Assembly (NCBI RefSeq): GCF_031844685.1
Contig: NZ_CP134605.1
Coordinates: 4,275,001-4,339,000, forward strand
DNA from: Streptomyces sp. ITFR-21
GTDB taxonomy: Bacteria > Actinomycetota > Actinomycetes > Streptomycetales > Streptomycetaceae
Direction: 5' to 3'
DNA: 64,000 bases
Below are positions 45,040-53,397 of the stretch, in pieces. Position numbers and translations under genes: made by a program. The notes below the pieces were generated by a model. That model had not been told where the DNA came from. It ran no database searches and saw nothing but the letters and a program-made list of their open reading frames with translations. How positions within the stretch are numbered: position 1 is the stretch's first letter; each line of letters begins with the position of its first letter.

Positions 45040-45057
45040 CCGTTCCGCCCGGAACGG
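45040..45057 (+). terminator. short hairpin after the GT4 gene
   Basis: CCGTTCC pairs with GGAACGG around a GCCC loop, followed by TTT, 20 bp after the stop codon. Confidence 0.65.
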
Positions 45058-45150
45058 TTTCCCGAGGCTGGGAAATGGCGAATTCAGCTCGCTTTGCATG
45101 CAATTCAAGTCGCCCATTGAGTGGAAAGGTGACTGCCGTATCGTTTCCGC

Positions 45151-45671
45151 ATGTACGTGATTGCCTATGGTCCGTGGTTACGGTCCGCGGACATCCCCCT
45201 GGCCGCGTTCTCCGTGGCCACCCACCGTAAGCACCCGCAAGCGGATGTGATTCCGAGGGCGCTGGCCGAAGCCCTGAAGACCGCCGACGAGGCACCGTCA
45301 CGCTTTTCGGGGACCTGACCGCCGCCGGCCTCGGCTCCGGCCCGGCCGCCAACCTCCGGAGGAATCTCCTGTCCACCTACTCTGCTTTCTCCCGTTCCCC
45401 GATGTCGCACGAATGGCGTGAGGAGGGCCGGGCGGAGGGCCGGGCGGATGGCCGCGCACAGGGCCGGGCGGATGGCCGCGCGGATGGCCGCGCACAGGGC
45501 CGGGCGGAAGATGTTCTCCTCGTCCTCCGGGCCCGTGACGTCGTGGTCGACGATGCCGTGCGCGAGCGCCTCTCGGCTTGCGGGGACGTCGAGACCCTGA
45601 GCCGCTGGCTTGCCCGCGCTGTCACGGTGGAGCAGGCCGAGGATCTGTTCGCCGGGGACGACGAGGGCTGA
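45151..45671 (+). pseudogene. 3' fragment of a repeat-tailed hypothetical protein, frameshifted
   Basis: The first frame from 45151 reads MYVIAYGPWLRSADIPLAAFSVATHRKHPQADVIPRALAEALKTADEA and then loses frame. One base near 45293 seems lost, because the next frame continues TVTLFGDLTAAGLGSGPAANLRRNLLSTYSAFSR. That frame runs to EWREEGRAEGRADGRAQGRADGRADGRAQGRAEDVLLVLRARDVVVDDAVRERLSACGDVETLSRWLARAVTVEQAEDLF. This resembles the C-terminal half of a Streptomyces protein family of about 300 residues with Gly-Arg-Ala repeat tails. The N-terminal half is missing. An intact short ORF from ATG 45402 might still be made. Confidence 0.7.
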
Positions 45672-46003
45672 TCGGGCGCGGGCGGTCGAGAGGCCGCCCG
45701 CCTCAGGGACTCCGGACGCGACGGTCACCCCCCAAGGCCGCCGCACCCGGAGTGGGGCGGAAACACACGGGCGTAACACGATGGACGTAAGCTGGGTGTC
45801 GTCGCCCGCGTGCATACGAAGACCTGCACCGAACAGGCGTTGCCTCGGGACGAGCGGCTCATGCGAGCCGGTGTGGGTGTGATCAGGCCCGGACCCCAAA
45901 AGGGTGGGCATACCCGTGAGGATGATCCGGTATGCGCCGATCAGGCTGCTTCTTCTCCTCGTACAGATCCTTGTTTTCGCCGATCACATAAGAGGAGCCG
46001 GTC
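45672..46003 (+). promoter_or_regulatory. leader region of the amidohydrolase gene with several hairpins
   Basis: There is no gene here. CGGCTC(N4)GAGCCG is at 45855-45870. ACCC(N5)GGGT at 45893-45905 could switch with GGGT...ACCC at 45902-45915. Mutually exclusive stems of this kind suggest a structured leader or terminator. I do not recognise a known riboswitch. Confidence 0.45.
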
Positions 46004-47299
46004 GTGGGGCTTACCCTGACTGAGGTGACTGACGATTCACCCGCAGAGCCCGTGAAGCAGCCCGCCGGGCCCGCCGGGCCCGCCGCGCCCGCGGAGCCCG
46101 GGGTCCGTGCCGCAGCGGTGCGGCCCGCCGACACGGCCGGCACGCTGTCCGCCGACCTCCGCGCCGAGCTGACCGCCTTCCGGCGCGACCTGCACCGCCA
46201 CCCCGAGCTGGCCCGCCAGGAAGTCCGGACCACCGAGAAGGTGCGGGCCCGGCTGGCCGCGGCGGGGCTGGACCCGAAGGTGCTGCCCAACGGCACCGGC
46301 GTGGTGTGCGACATCGGACCCGCGGACCCGTCGCGGCCCCGCATCGCGCTGCGCGCGGACCTGGACGCGCTGCCGGTGCCGGACACCAAGAACGTCGAGT
46401 ACCGCTCCACCGTCGACGGCCGGGCCCACGCCTGCGGCCACGACGTGCACACCACCGTCGTCCTCGGCGCCGGCCTGGTGCTGGCCGGGCTCGCGAAGGC
46501 CGGCCGGCTGCCGCGGCCGGTGCGGCTGGTGTTCCAGGCCGCCGAGGAGACCATGCCGGGCGGCGCGCTGGACGCGGTGAAGGCCGGGGTGCTGGACGGA
46601 GTCGGCCGCATCCTCGCCGTGCACTGCGACCCGAAGCTGGAGGTCGGCCGGATCGGGCTGCGGCAGGGGCCGATCACCTCGGCGGCCGACAAGCTCAAGC
46701 TGGTCCTGGACGGTCCCGGCGGCCACAGCGCCCGGCCGCATCTGACCACCGACCTGGTGATGGCCGCCGCCAAGCTCGCCACCGAGCTGCCGGCCGCGCT
46801 GAACCGCAGGGTCGACCCGCGCTCCGGGCTGAGCATCGTCTGGGGCCGGATCGAGTCCGGGCACGCGGCGAACGTCATCCCCCAGCACGCCGAGCTCGAA
46901 GGCACCGTGCGCTGCCTGGAGCTGTCCGCCTGGCACGACGCCCCCGACCTCGTCCACGAGGTGATCGACCAGATCGCGGCGATCTACCGGGCCAAGTGCG
47001 AGATCACCTACCAGCGCGGCGTGCCCCCGGTGGTGAACGAGGCCACCTCGGTGGAGCTGCTGCGCGAGGCGATGACCGTACGGTTCGGCGCGCAGGCGGT
47101 CGAGGACACCGAGCAGAGCCTGGGCGGCGAGGACTTCTCCTGGTACCTGGAGCACGTACCGGGCGCGCTGGCCCGCCTCGGCACCCGATCGGTCGGCGAC
47201 ACGGTCAAGCGGGACCTGCACCAGGGCGACTTCGACGTGGACGAGGGTGCCATCACGGTCGGCGTGGAGCTCTTCACCGCCGCCGCGCTGCTCTCCTGA
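46004..47299 (+). CDS. M20-family amidohydrolase (N-acyl-amino-acid or hippurate hydrolase-like)
   Basis: This 431-residue zinc peptidase-like enzyme has RRDLHRHPELARQE, RADLDALPV, HACGHDVHTTVVLGAG (metal His/Asp), VFQAAEETMPGGA (catalytic Glu pair) and a final SLGGEDFSWYLEHVPGALARLG. It cleaves N-acyl or amide bonds of amino-acid derivatives in the cytoplasm. A dimerisation domain lies at about 230-340 (GGHSARPHLTTDLVMAA). The first 45 residues form a Pro/Ala linker. The start is GTG 46004. A hairpin follows the stop. Confidence 0.9.
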   Translation: MGLTLTEVTDDSPAEPVKQPAGPAGPAAPAEPGVRAAAVRPADTAGTLSADLRAELTAFRRDLHRHPELARQEVRTTEKVRARLAAAGLDPKVLPNGTGVVCDIGPADPSRPRIALRADLDALPVPDTKNVEYRSTVDGRAHACGHDVHTTVVLGAGLVLAGLAKAGRLPRPVRLVFQAAEETMPGGALDAVKAGVLDGVGRILAVHCDPKLEVGRIGLRQGPITSAADKLKLVLDGPGGHSARPHLTTDLVMAAAKLATELPAALNRRVDPRSGLSIVWGRIESGHAANVIPQHAELEGTVRCLELSAWHDAPDLVHEVIDQIAAIYRAKCEITYQRGVPPVVNEATSVELLREAMTVRFGAQAVEDTEQSLGGEDFSWYLEHVPGALARLGTRSVGDTVKRDLHQGDFDVDEGAITVGVELFTAAALLS

Positions 47300-47311
47300 G
47301 GTCCGGCGGCG

Positions 47312-47346
47312 GAGCCGGGGGAGGTCGGCCCGGCGTCCCCCGGCTC
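47312..47346 (+). terminator. hairpin terminator after the amidohydrolase
   Basis: GAGCCGGGGG (47312-47321) pairs with CCCCCGGCTC (47337-47346), starting 12 bp after the stop. The remaining 200 bp up to the BMP promoter hold no gene that I can support. Confidence 0.75.
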
Positions 47347-47563
47347 TGCCCCGGCCGCCCCAGGGCCACGGCCCGCCCCACCCGGGCCGGCCACCGCCCG
47401 CCCCTGCGCCCCGCCCCGACCGACCCCTGGAAAGCCCTGAAAAGGACACCCCGGATGCGGTGTACTGCTGGTCTGACACCGGGTGAAGCACTTGCCACGA
47501 GTACGTCACCTGGCGGAAATGCGTCGATCCGATAACGGGTCTTCATTCGGTCTTTACCTGACA

Positions 47564-47576
47564 TCTACGCGCGTTA
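47564..47576. promoter_or_regulatory. CTACGCGCGT operator-like site before the BMP gene
   Basis: TCTACGCGCGTTA here shares the CTACGCGCGT core with two perfect palindromes elsewhere (48770 and 55906). It lies 55 bp upstream of the BMP lipoprotein start. Confidence 0.65.
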
Positions 47577-47630
47577 AGCTCCGGCCTTAGCCAGCGCCGG
47601 ACGGGGCGCTTCGAACTGAAGGGGACCCTC

Positions 47631-48659
47631 TTGCGCCGGGTATCCAAGATCGCTGCCGCGGGCGTGGTGTCCGCCGCTCTCGCGCTCACCGCGACCGCGT
47701 GTGGCAGCAGCTCCACTTCGGACAGTGGCAAGAACAAGGGCGTCGGCATGGCCTACGACGTCGGCGGTCGCGGCGACCACTCCTTCAACGACTCCGCCGC
47801 CCGCGGCATGGACAAGGCCGACAAGGAGTTCAAGCTCGGCACCAAGGAGCTGACCGCCAGTCAGGGCGAGACCGAGTCCGACCGTGAGCAGCGGCTCGAC
47901 TCGCTGGCCGCCGCCGGCTACAACCCGGTCGTCGCGGTGGGCTTCACCTACGGCGACGCGGTCACCGCGATCGCCAAGAAGTACCCCAAGACCACCTTCG
48001 GCCTGGTCGACTCCGTGGTGGACGCTCCCAACGTCGACAGCATGGTGTTCGCCACCGAGCAGAGCTCGTACCTCGCCGGTGTGGCCGCCGCGCTCAAGAC
48101 CAAGACCGACAAGGTCGGCTTCATCGGCGGTGTGCACAACACCCTGATCGGCACCTTCGACGCCGGCTTCGCGCAGGGCGTCAAGGACACCAAGCCGTCC
48201 GTGACCGTCACCCGCCAGTACCTGTACGAGACCGACACCAAGGGTTTCGCCGACCCGACGTCGGCGCAGGGCAAGGCGCAGGGCATGCTCGACAGCGGTA
48301 TCGACGTCATCTACACCGCGGCCGGCCTGTCCGGTGACGGATCGATCCAGGCGGTCGCGGCCAAGCCCGGCGCCTGGGCGATCGGCGTCGACTCCGACCA
48401 GTACCAGGACCCGGCGCTGGCCAAGTACAAGAACAGCATCCTCACCTCGGCGATCAAGAACGTCGACGTGGCGGTGTACGACCTGGTCAAGTCGGTCAAG
48501 GACGGCACCCCGAAGGCCGGCACCAACTCGTACACCCTGGCCAACGGCGGTGTGTCGCTGGCGACTTCGGGCGGATTCATCGCGGACATCCAGTCGCAGC
48601 TGGACGCCGTCAAGCAGAAGATCGTCTCCAAGGCGATCACGGTCAGCAGCACGCCGTGA
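47631..48659 (+). CDS. BMP-family (PnrA/Med-like) substrate-binding lipoprotein
   Basis: This 342-residue lipoprotein starts at TTG 47631 with GAAGGGGA upstream. The signal peptide ends in the lipobox TATAC with lipidated Cys24. The mature part matches BMP nucleoside-binding proteins: GVGMAYDVGGRGDHSFNDSAARGMDKA, NPVVAVGFTYGDAVTAIAKKYP, VDSMVFATEQSSYLAGVAAAL, KVGFIGGVHNTLIGTFDAGFAQGVK and AWAIGVDSDQYQ. It captures purine/pyrimidine nucleosides for the ABC importer encoded downstream. A separate operator-bearing promoter follows it, so it can be made in excess over the other parts. Confidence 0.93.
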   Translation: MRRVSKIAAAGVVSAALALTATACGSSSTSDSGKNKGVGMAYDVGGRGDHSFNDSAARGMDKADKEFKLGTKELTASQGETESDREQRLDSLAAAGYNPVVAVGFTYGDAVTAIAKKYPKTTFGLVDSVVDAPNVDSMVFATEQSSYLAGVAAALKTKTDKVGFIGGVHNTLIGTFDAGFAQGVKDTKPSVTVTRQYLYETDTKGFADPTSAQGKAQGMLDSGIDVIYTAAGLSGDGSIQAVAAKPGAWAIGVDSDQYQDPALAKYKNSILTSAIKNVDVAVYDLVKSVKDGTPKAGTNSYTLANGGVSLATSGGFIADIQSQLDAVKQKIVSKAITVSSTP

Positions 48660-48769
48660 CGGTGAGCGTGTAGGCGTGCGGCGGTACGCGACGATGAGGC
48701 TCGGCGGGGGTTGCTGAAGCGCCCCCGCCGGGCCTCGCGCACTGTCCGGACCGCTGTGAATGATCGGCG

Positions 48770-48781
48770 CTACGCGCGTAG
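48770..48781. promoter_or_regulatory. palindromic operator CTACGCGCGTAG before the nucleoside ABC operon
   Basis: A perfect 12-bp palindrome, identical to that before the adenosine deaminase gene, 64 bp upstream of the ATPase start. It probably binds a regulator of nucleoside use. Confidence 0.75.
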
Positions 48782-48845
48782 CCCCACTTTTCCGCGATAC
48801 GTTCACCCCCACCGCCCGAGCCTTTCCCCGCGAGGAGAGTGCGCC

Positions 48846-50525
48846 ATCAACGCGTCCACCAGTCCACCCCCGCCGCCCCCGCCCTCCGGCTCCGCGTCCA
48901 CCTCCGCGCCTGCCGTCGAACTGCGCGGGATCACCAAGCGCTTCCCCGGCGTCGTCGCCAACCACGACATGGACATCACCGTCCGCTCCGGCACCGTGCA
49001 CGCCCTGGTCGGCGAGAACGGCGCCGGCAAGTCGACCCTGATGAAGATCCTCTACGGCATGCAGAAGCCGGACGAGGGCACCATCGCCATCCACGGCGAG
49101 CCGGTGACGTTCGGCGACCCGGGCGACGCCATCGCCCGCGGTATCGGCATGGTGCACCAGCACTTCATGCTCGCCGACAACCTCACCGTGCTGGAGAACG
49201 TCGTCCTCGGCAGCGAGAAGCTGCACGGGATCGGCGGCCGGGCCCGGCAGCGGATCCGGGAGATCTCCGACGCCTACGGGCTCGGCGTCCGGCCGGACGC
49301 GCTCGTCGAGGACCTCGGGGTCGCCGACCGGCAGCGGGTGGAGATCCTCAAGGTGCTCTACCGCGGCGCCCGCATCCTGATCCTGGACGAGCCCACCGCC
49401 GTCCTGGTGCCGCAGGAGGTCGACGCGCTTTTCGACAACCTGCGCGGGCTCAAGTCCGAGGGCCTGACCGTCATCTTCATCTCGCACAAGCTGGGCGAGG
49501 TGCTGTCGGTCGCCGACCGGATCACCGTCATCCGGCGCGGTACGACGGTCGGCGAGGTCGTTCCGGCCGGCACCACCACCAAGCAGCTCGCCGAGCTGAT
49601 GGTCGGCAGCGAACTGCCGTCGCCGGAGACCCGTGAGTCCACCGTCACCACCGAGCCGATGCTGACCGTCGAGGGACTGCGGCTGGCCGCCGTCGACCCG
49701 GACGGCGTCGAGCGGATCGTGCTGGACGACATCGGCTTCACCATCCACAAGGGCGAGGTGCTGGGTATCGCCGGGGTGGAGGGCAACGGGCAGGCCGAAC
49801 TGGTCGAGGCGATCATGGGGACGCGCACCCCCGACGCCGGCACGCTGGACCTGGACGGCCGCGACATATCGACCGCGCCCACCCGCAAGCGGCGCGAGGA
49901 CGGCATCGGGTACATCCCCGAGGACCGGCACCGGCACGGGCTGCTGCTGGAAGCGCCGCTGTGGGAGAACCGGATCCTCGGCCACGTCACCGAGCGCCCC
50001 AACAGCAGCGGCTTCCTGATCGAGCCGGGCGCCGCCCGCCGCGACACCGAGCGGATCGTCCGCGAGTACGACGTACGCACCCCCGGTATCGAGGTCACCG
50101 CCGCGTCGCTGTCCGGCGGCAACCAGCAGAAGCTGATCGTCGGGCGCGAGATGAGCCACCTGCCGAAGCTGCTGATCGCCGCGCACCCCACCCGGGGCGT
50201 GGACGTGGGCGCGCAGGCCCAGATCTGGGACCAGATCCGCCAGGCCCGGCGCGAGGGGCTGGCCGTGCTGCTGATCTCGGCCGACCTGGACGAGCTGATC
50301 GGGCTCTCCGACACCCTGCGGGTGATGTACCGCGGCCGGCTGGTCGCCGACGCCGACCCGGCCACCATCACCCCGGAGGAACTGGGCTCGGCGATGACCG
50401 GCGCCGTGTCCGGGCACCTGGCGGCCGAGCCGGCCCGCCCGCCCGGGGCGGCCGGCGGTACCGACGCGCCGGACGGGCCGGACGGCAGGGACGAGTCCGC
50501 GGGAGCCGGGGGAGAAGAACGATGA
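48846..50525 (+). CDS. ABC transporter ATP-binding protein for nucleosides (double ATPase; apparent ATC start)
   Basis: This fused ABC ATPase has two nucleotide-binding domains. The first has Walker A GENGAGKST, Q-loop GMVHQHFMLADN, signature-region VEDLGVADRQRVEI and Walker B ILILDEPTAVL. The second has a degenerate Walker A (GVEGNGQAE), LSGGNQQK and LLIAAHPTRGVDVGAQ, as usual in the RbsA/BmpA-linked type. No ATG, GTG or TTG fits the start. GAGGAG (48832-48837) stands 8 nt before ATC 48846, which opens INASTSPPPPPP and gives 559 residues. The first ATG is inside the first domain and would remove its first strand. It is followed by two permeases with overlapping starts. Confidence 0.9.
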   Translation: MNASTSPPPPPPPSGSASTSAPAVELRGITKRFPGVVANHDMDITVRSGTVHALVGENGAGKSTLMKILYGMQKPDEGTIAIHGEPVTFGDPGDAIARGIGMVHQHFMLADNLTVLENVVLGSEKLHGIGGRARQRIREISDAYGLGVRPDALVEDLGVADRQRVEILKVLYRGARILILDEPTAVLVPQEVDALFDNLRGLKSEGLTVIFISHKLGEVLSVADRITVIRRGTTVGEVVPAGTTTKQLAELMVGSELPSPETRESTVTTEPMLTVEGLRLAAVDPDGVERIVLDDIGFTIHKGEVLGIAGVEGNGQAELVEAIMGTRTPDAGTLDLDGRDISTAPTRKRREDGIGYIPEDRHRHGLLLEAPLWENRILGHVTERPNSSGFLIEPGAARRDTERIVREYDVRTPGIEVTAASLSGGNQQKLIVGREMSHLPKLLIAAHPTRGVDVGAQAQIWDQIRQARREGLAVLLISADLDELIGLSDTLRVMYRGRLVADADPATITPEELGSAMTGAVSGHLAAEPARPPGAAGGTDAPDGPDGRDESAGAGGEER

Positions 50526-51643
50526 AGAAGTTCGACAAGGACCGGCTGGTCCTCGGGATCGCCGCGCCCGTACTGGCCGTGGTCGGGGCGCTGATCGTCA
50601 CCGCCCTGGTGCTGCTGGCCACCGGCAAGGAGCCGTTCGACGCCTTCCGCATCATGGTGGACTACGGCAGCAAGTCCGACAGCCAGGTCTACATCCTCAA
50701 CAAGGCCACCACGTACTACCTGGCCGGGCTCGCGGTCGCGGTCGGCTTCCGGATGAACCTGTTCAACATCGGCGTGGACGGCCAGTACCGGCTGGCGGCC
50801 TTCTTCGCCGCCGCGGTCGGCGGCGCCCTGTCCGTCCCCGGCGCGATCCAGATCCCGGTGATCATCCTCACCGCGATGGCGGTGGGCGCGGTGTGGGCCG
50901 CGATCGCCGGCGTGCTGCGGGTCACCCGGGGCGTCAGCGAGGTCATCTCCACCATCATGCTCAACTCGATCGCGGGCATCGTGATCGGCTACTTCCTGCA
51001 GGGCGGCCGGCTCGGCGTGGTCGACAAGAACGCCAACATGGTGTCGACCAAGCCGCTGCCGTCCTCCAGCCACCTGTTCAACTTCTCCACCGCCACCGGA
51101 CCGGTGTTCGGCTTCATCGTCTTCGCGGTGCTGGCCGGCGTCCTGTACTGGTTCGGCCTGTCCCGCACCAGGTTCGGCTTCGACCTGCGGGCGGTCGGCC
51201 GCTCCGAGTCGGCCGCGCAGGCCAGCGGGGTCAACGTCAAGCGGATGGTGATCACCAGCATGCTGATCTCCGGCGCCATGGCGGGCCTGGTCGGCATGCC
51301 CACCCTGCTCAACCAGTCGCACGACTACGGCACCGACTTCCCGACCGGTATCGGCTTCACCGGTATCGCGGTGGCGCTGCTCGGCCGCAACAACCCAATT
51401 GGCATCGGCATCGGCGCCCTCCTCTGGGCGTTCCTCGAACGGTCCTCCAACGGGCTGGAGTTCGAGGGGTACGACCGGGAGATCGTCGGCGTCATCCAGG
51501 GCGTCATCGTGCTCGCGGTGGTCATCGCCTACGAGCTCGTACGCCGCTACGGCCTGGCCCGGCAGCAGCGCCGGGTCGGCGCGGAACTCGCCGCGGCCGG
51601 TTCCGGCTCCGGTTCCGACGACAAGCAGGAGGTGACGGCGTGA
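50522..51643 (+). CDS. nucleoside ABC transporter permease 1
   Basis: This 373-residue membrane subunit of the BPD_transp_2 family has about nine helices. FNIGVDGQYRLAAFFAAAVG, VLRVTRGVSEVISTIMLNSIAG, and FGFDLRAVGRSESAAQASGVNVKRMVITSMLISGAMAGLVG (the coupling-helix region) are typical of BMP-linked permeases. The ATG overlaps the ATPase stop (ATGA). It partners with the following permease to form the import channel. Confidence 0.93.
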   Translation: MKKFDKDRLVLGIAAPVLAVVGALIVTALVLLATGKEPFDAFRIMVDYGSKSDSQVYILNKATTYYLAGLAVAVGFRMNLFNIGVDGQYRLAAFFAAAVGGALSVPGAIQIPVIILTAMAVGAVWAAIAGVLRVTRGVSEVISTIMLNSIAGIVIGYFLQGGRLGVVDKNANMVSTKPLPSSSHLFNFSTATGPVFGFIVFAVLAGVLYWFGLSRTRFGFDLRAVGRSESAAQASGVNVKRMVITSMLISGAMAGLVGMPTLLNQSHDYGTDFPTGIGFTGIAVALLGRNNPIGIGIGALLWAFLERSSNGLEFEGYDREIVGVIQGVIVLAVVIAYELVRRYGLARQQRRVGAELAAAGSGSGSDDKQEVTA

Positions 51644-52926
51644 CCGCGACCGCAACCAAGACCCCGCCGCCCGCCGCGCCCCGCACGGGCGGTGGCCGCG
51701 GCGCCCGGTTCAGGCTCACCTGGCCGGTGACCCTGCTGATCGTCGCCGCCGCCCTGATCCTGGTCTCGGTGGTCCGGGCGATCACCGGCGCCGCGGACGT
51801 GACGTCCGACGGGCAGGTGGCCGGCGCGCTGTCCGGCGCCGTCCCGATCGGTCTGGCGGGCCTGGCGGGCCTGTGGTCGGAGCGGGCCGGTGTGGTCAAC
51901 ATCGGCCTCGAGGGCATGATGATCCTCGGCACGTTCTTCGGCGCGTGGGCCGGCTGGCAGACCAACCCGTGGCTCGGCGTGCTGGCCGGGGTGCTCGGCG
52001 GCGCGCTCGGCGGGCTGGTGCACGCGGTCGTGACCGTCACCTTCGGCGTGGACCACATCATCGCCGGTGTCGCGATGAACATCCTCGCCGCGGGCGTGAC
52101 CGCCTACCTCGCCAAGCGACTGTTCAACGTCGGCGAGGCGGCGCAGAAGGGCGGCACCCCCAAGCAGTCGCCGCCGATCGCGGACATCAAGCACTTCACC
52201 GTGCCGGGCCTGTCGCACTGGCTGGCCACGCTGGAGGCGCACCACTGGTTCCTGGTCTCGGACCTGGCCGGGATCGTCGGCGGCCTGGTGACCGGCATCT
52301 CCTCGCTGACGCTGATAGCGCTGGTGCTGTTCGTGGCCACCTTCTTCATCCTGTGGCGCACCCCGTTCGGACTGCGGCTGCGGTCCTGCGGGGAGAACCC
52401 GGTGGCGGCCGAGTCGCTGGGCGTCAACGTCTACACGTACAAGTACGTGGCGGTCGTGGTCTCCGGCGGGCTGGCCGGCCTCGGCGGGGTGTTCCTCGCC
52501 GTCGGCACGCACTTCTACCTGGAGGGCCAGACCGGCGGGCGCGGCTACATCGGCCTGGCCGCGATGATCTTCGGCAACTGGCGGCCGGGCGGACTGGCCA
52601 TGGGCGCCGGGCTGTTCGGCTACGCCGACAGCCTCCAGCTGCGCAACGGCGGCCCCTCGGTGCACGCGCTGCTGCTCCTGCTGGCCCTGCTGCTGCTCGC
52701 CATGGCGGCGTGGAAGTTCTACCGCGGCGCGCGGATCGGCGCGGCGATCGCGCTGGGCTTCGCGGTGCTGCTGGCACTGTGGTACACGCTGACCGACTCC
52801 GTACCGGACGAGGTCGTGCAGGCCACGCCCTACGTGGCCACGCTGCTGGTGATGGGACTGTCGGCGCAGCGGCTGCGGATGCCGAAGGCGGACGGGCTGC
52901 CGTATCGGAAGGGGCAGGGCGGGTGA
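51640..52926 (+). CDS. nucleoside ABC transporter permease 2
   Basis: This 428-residue second membrane subunit has a GTG start overlapping the previous stop (GTGA). Typical segments are AGLWSERAGVVNIGLEGMMILGTFFGAW, FGVDHIIAGVAMNILAAGVTAYL, FGLRLRSCGENPVAAESLGVNVYTYKYVAVVVSGGLAGLGG and GRGYIGLAAMIFGNWRPGG. An insertion of about 70 residues between helices (FNVGEAAQKGGTPKQSPPIADIKHFTVPGLSHW) is an outside loop. The cytidine deaminase gene overlaps its stop. Confidence 0.93.
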   Translation: MTATATKTPPPAAPRTGGGRGARFRLTWPVTLLIVAAALILVSVVRAITGAADVTSDGQVAGALSGAVPIGLAGLAGLWSERAGVVNIGLEGMMILGTFFGAWAGWQTNPWLGVLAGVLGGALGGLVHAVVTVTFGVDHIIAGVAMNILAAGVTAYLAKRLFNVGEAAQKGGTPKQSPPIADIKHFTVPGLSHWLATLEAHHWFLVSDLAGIVGGLVTGISSLTLIALVLFVATFFILWRTPFGLRLRSCGENPVAAESLGVNVYTYKYVAVVVSGGLAGLGGVFLAVGTHFYLEGQTGGRGYIGLAAMIFGNWRPGGLAMGAGLFGYADSLQLRNGGPSVHALLLLLALLLLAMAAWKFYRGARIGAAIALGFAVLLALWYTLTDSVPDEVVQATPYVATLLVMGLSAQRLRMPKADGLPYRKGQGG

Positions 52927-53336
52927 CGACACCGGCGGGGCCGGCGGGCGAGGTCGACTGGGAGGCGCTGCGACGGGCCGCGCGGGAGGTGATGGAGCGG
53001 GCGTACGCGCCCTACTCCGCCTTCCCGGTCGGCGCGGCGGCGCTCACCGACGACGGCCGTACCGTCGTCGGCTGCAACGTGGAGAACGCGGCGTACGGGG
53101 TCGCGCTGTGCGCCGAGTGCGGCCTGGTCTCGGCGCTGCACGCCTCCGGCGGCGGCCGGCTCGTCGCCTTCACCTGCTCGGACCTGCGGGGCAACGTCCT
53201 GATGCCCTGCGGGCGCTGCCGGCAGCTGCTGTGGGAGCACGGCGGGGCGGAGCTGCTGGTCGACACGGTCCGGGGGGTGCGGACGATGCGGGAGGTGCTG
53301 CCCGACGCGTTCGGGCCCGCCGACCTGGAGCGCTGA
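52923..53336 (+). CDS. cdd: cytidine deaminase
   Basis: This 137-residue homotetrameric-type zinc deaminase turns (deoxy)cytidine into (deoxy)uridine. The zinc and catalytic motifs are CNVENAAYGVALCAECGLVSAL (Cys-Ala-Glu) and MPCGRCRQLLWEHGG (PCxxC). PYSAFPVGAA is the substrate loop. The GTG start overlaps the permease stop, so import and deamination are coupled. Thymidine phosphorylase follows after 61 bp. Confidence 0.95.
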   Translation: MTTPAGPAGEVDWEALRRAAREVMERAYAPYSAFPVGAAALTDDGRTVVGCNVENAAYGVALCAECGLVSALHASGGGRLVAFTCSDLRGNVLMPCGRCRQLLWEHGGAELLVDTVRGVRTMREVLPDAFGPADLER

Positions 53337-53397
53337 ACCCGCCCGCCCCTCCCTTCCGTATCCCGTGACCCTCGCCGAACACTGGGAAGTTGCTGCC

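Noticed and set aside
45424..45510. Short regular repeats that could be taken for a CRISPR array
   Set aside because: Units are 12 bp, without spacers, and lie in frame inside a coding sequence that gives a Gly-Arg-Ala repeat.
47574..50417. A 947-codon minus-strand open frame opposite the BMP and ABC genes
   Set aside because: Composition is Val/Gly/His/Arg-rich shadow, without motifs, and the plus strand encodes clear transporter proteins.
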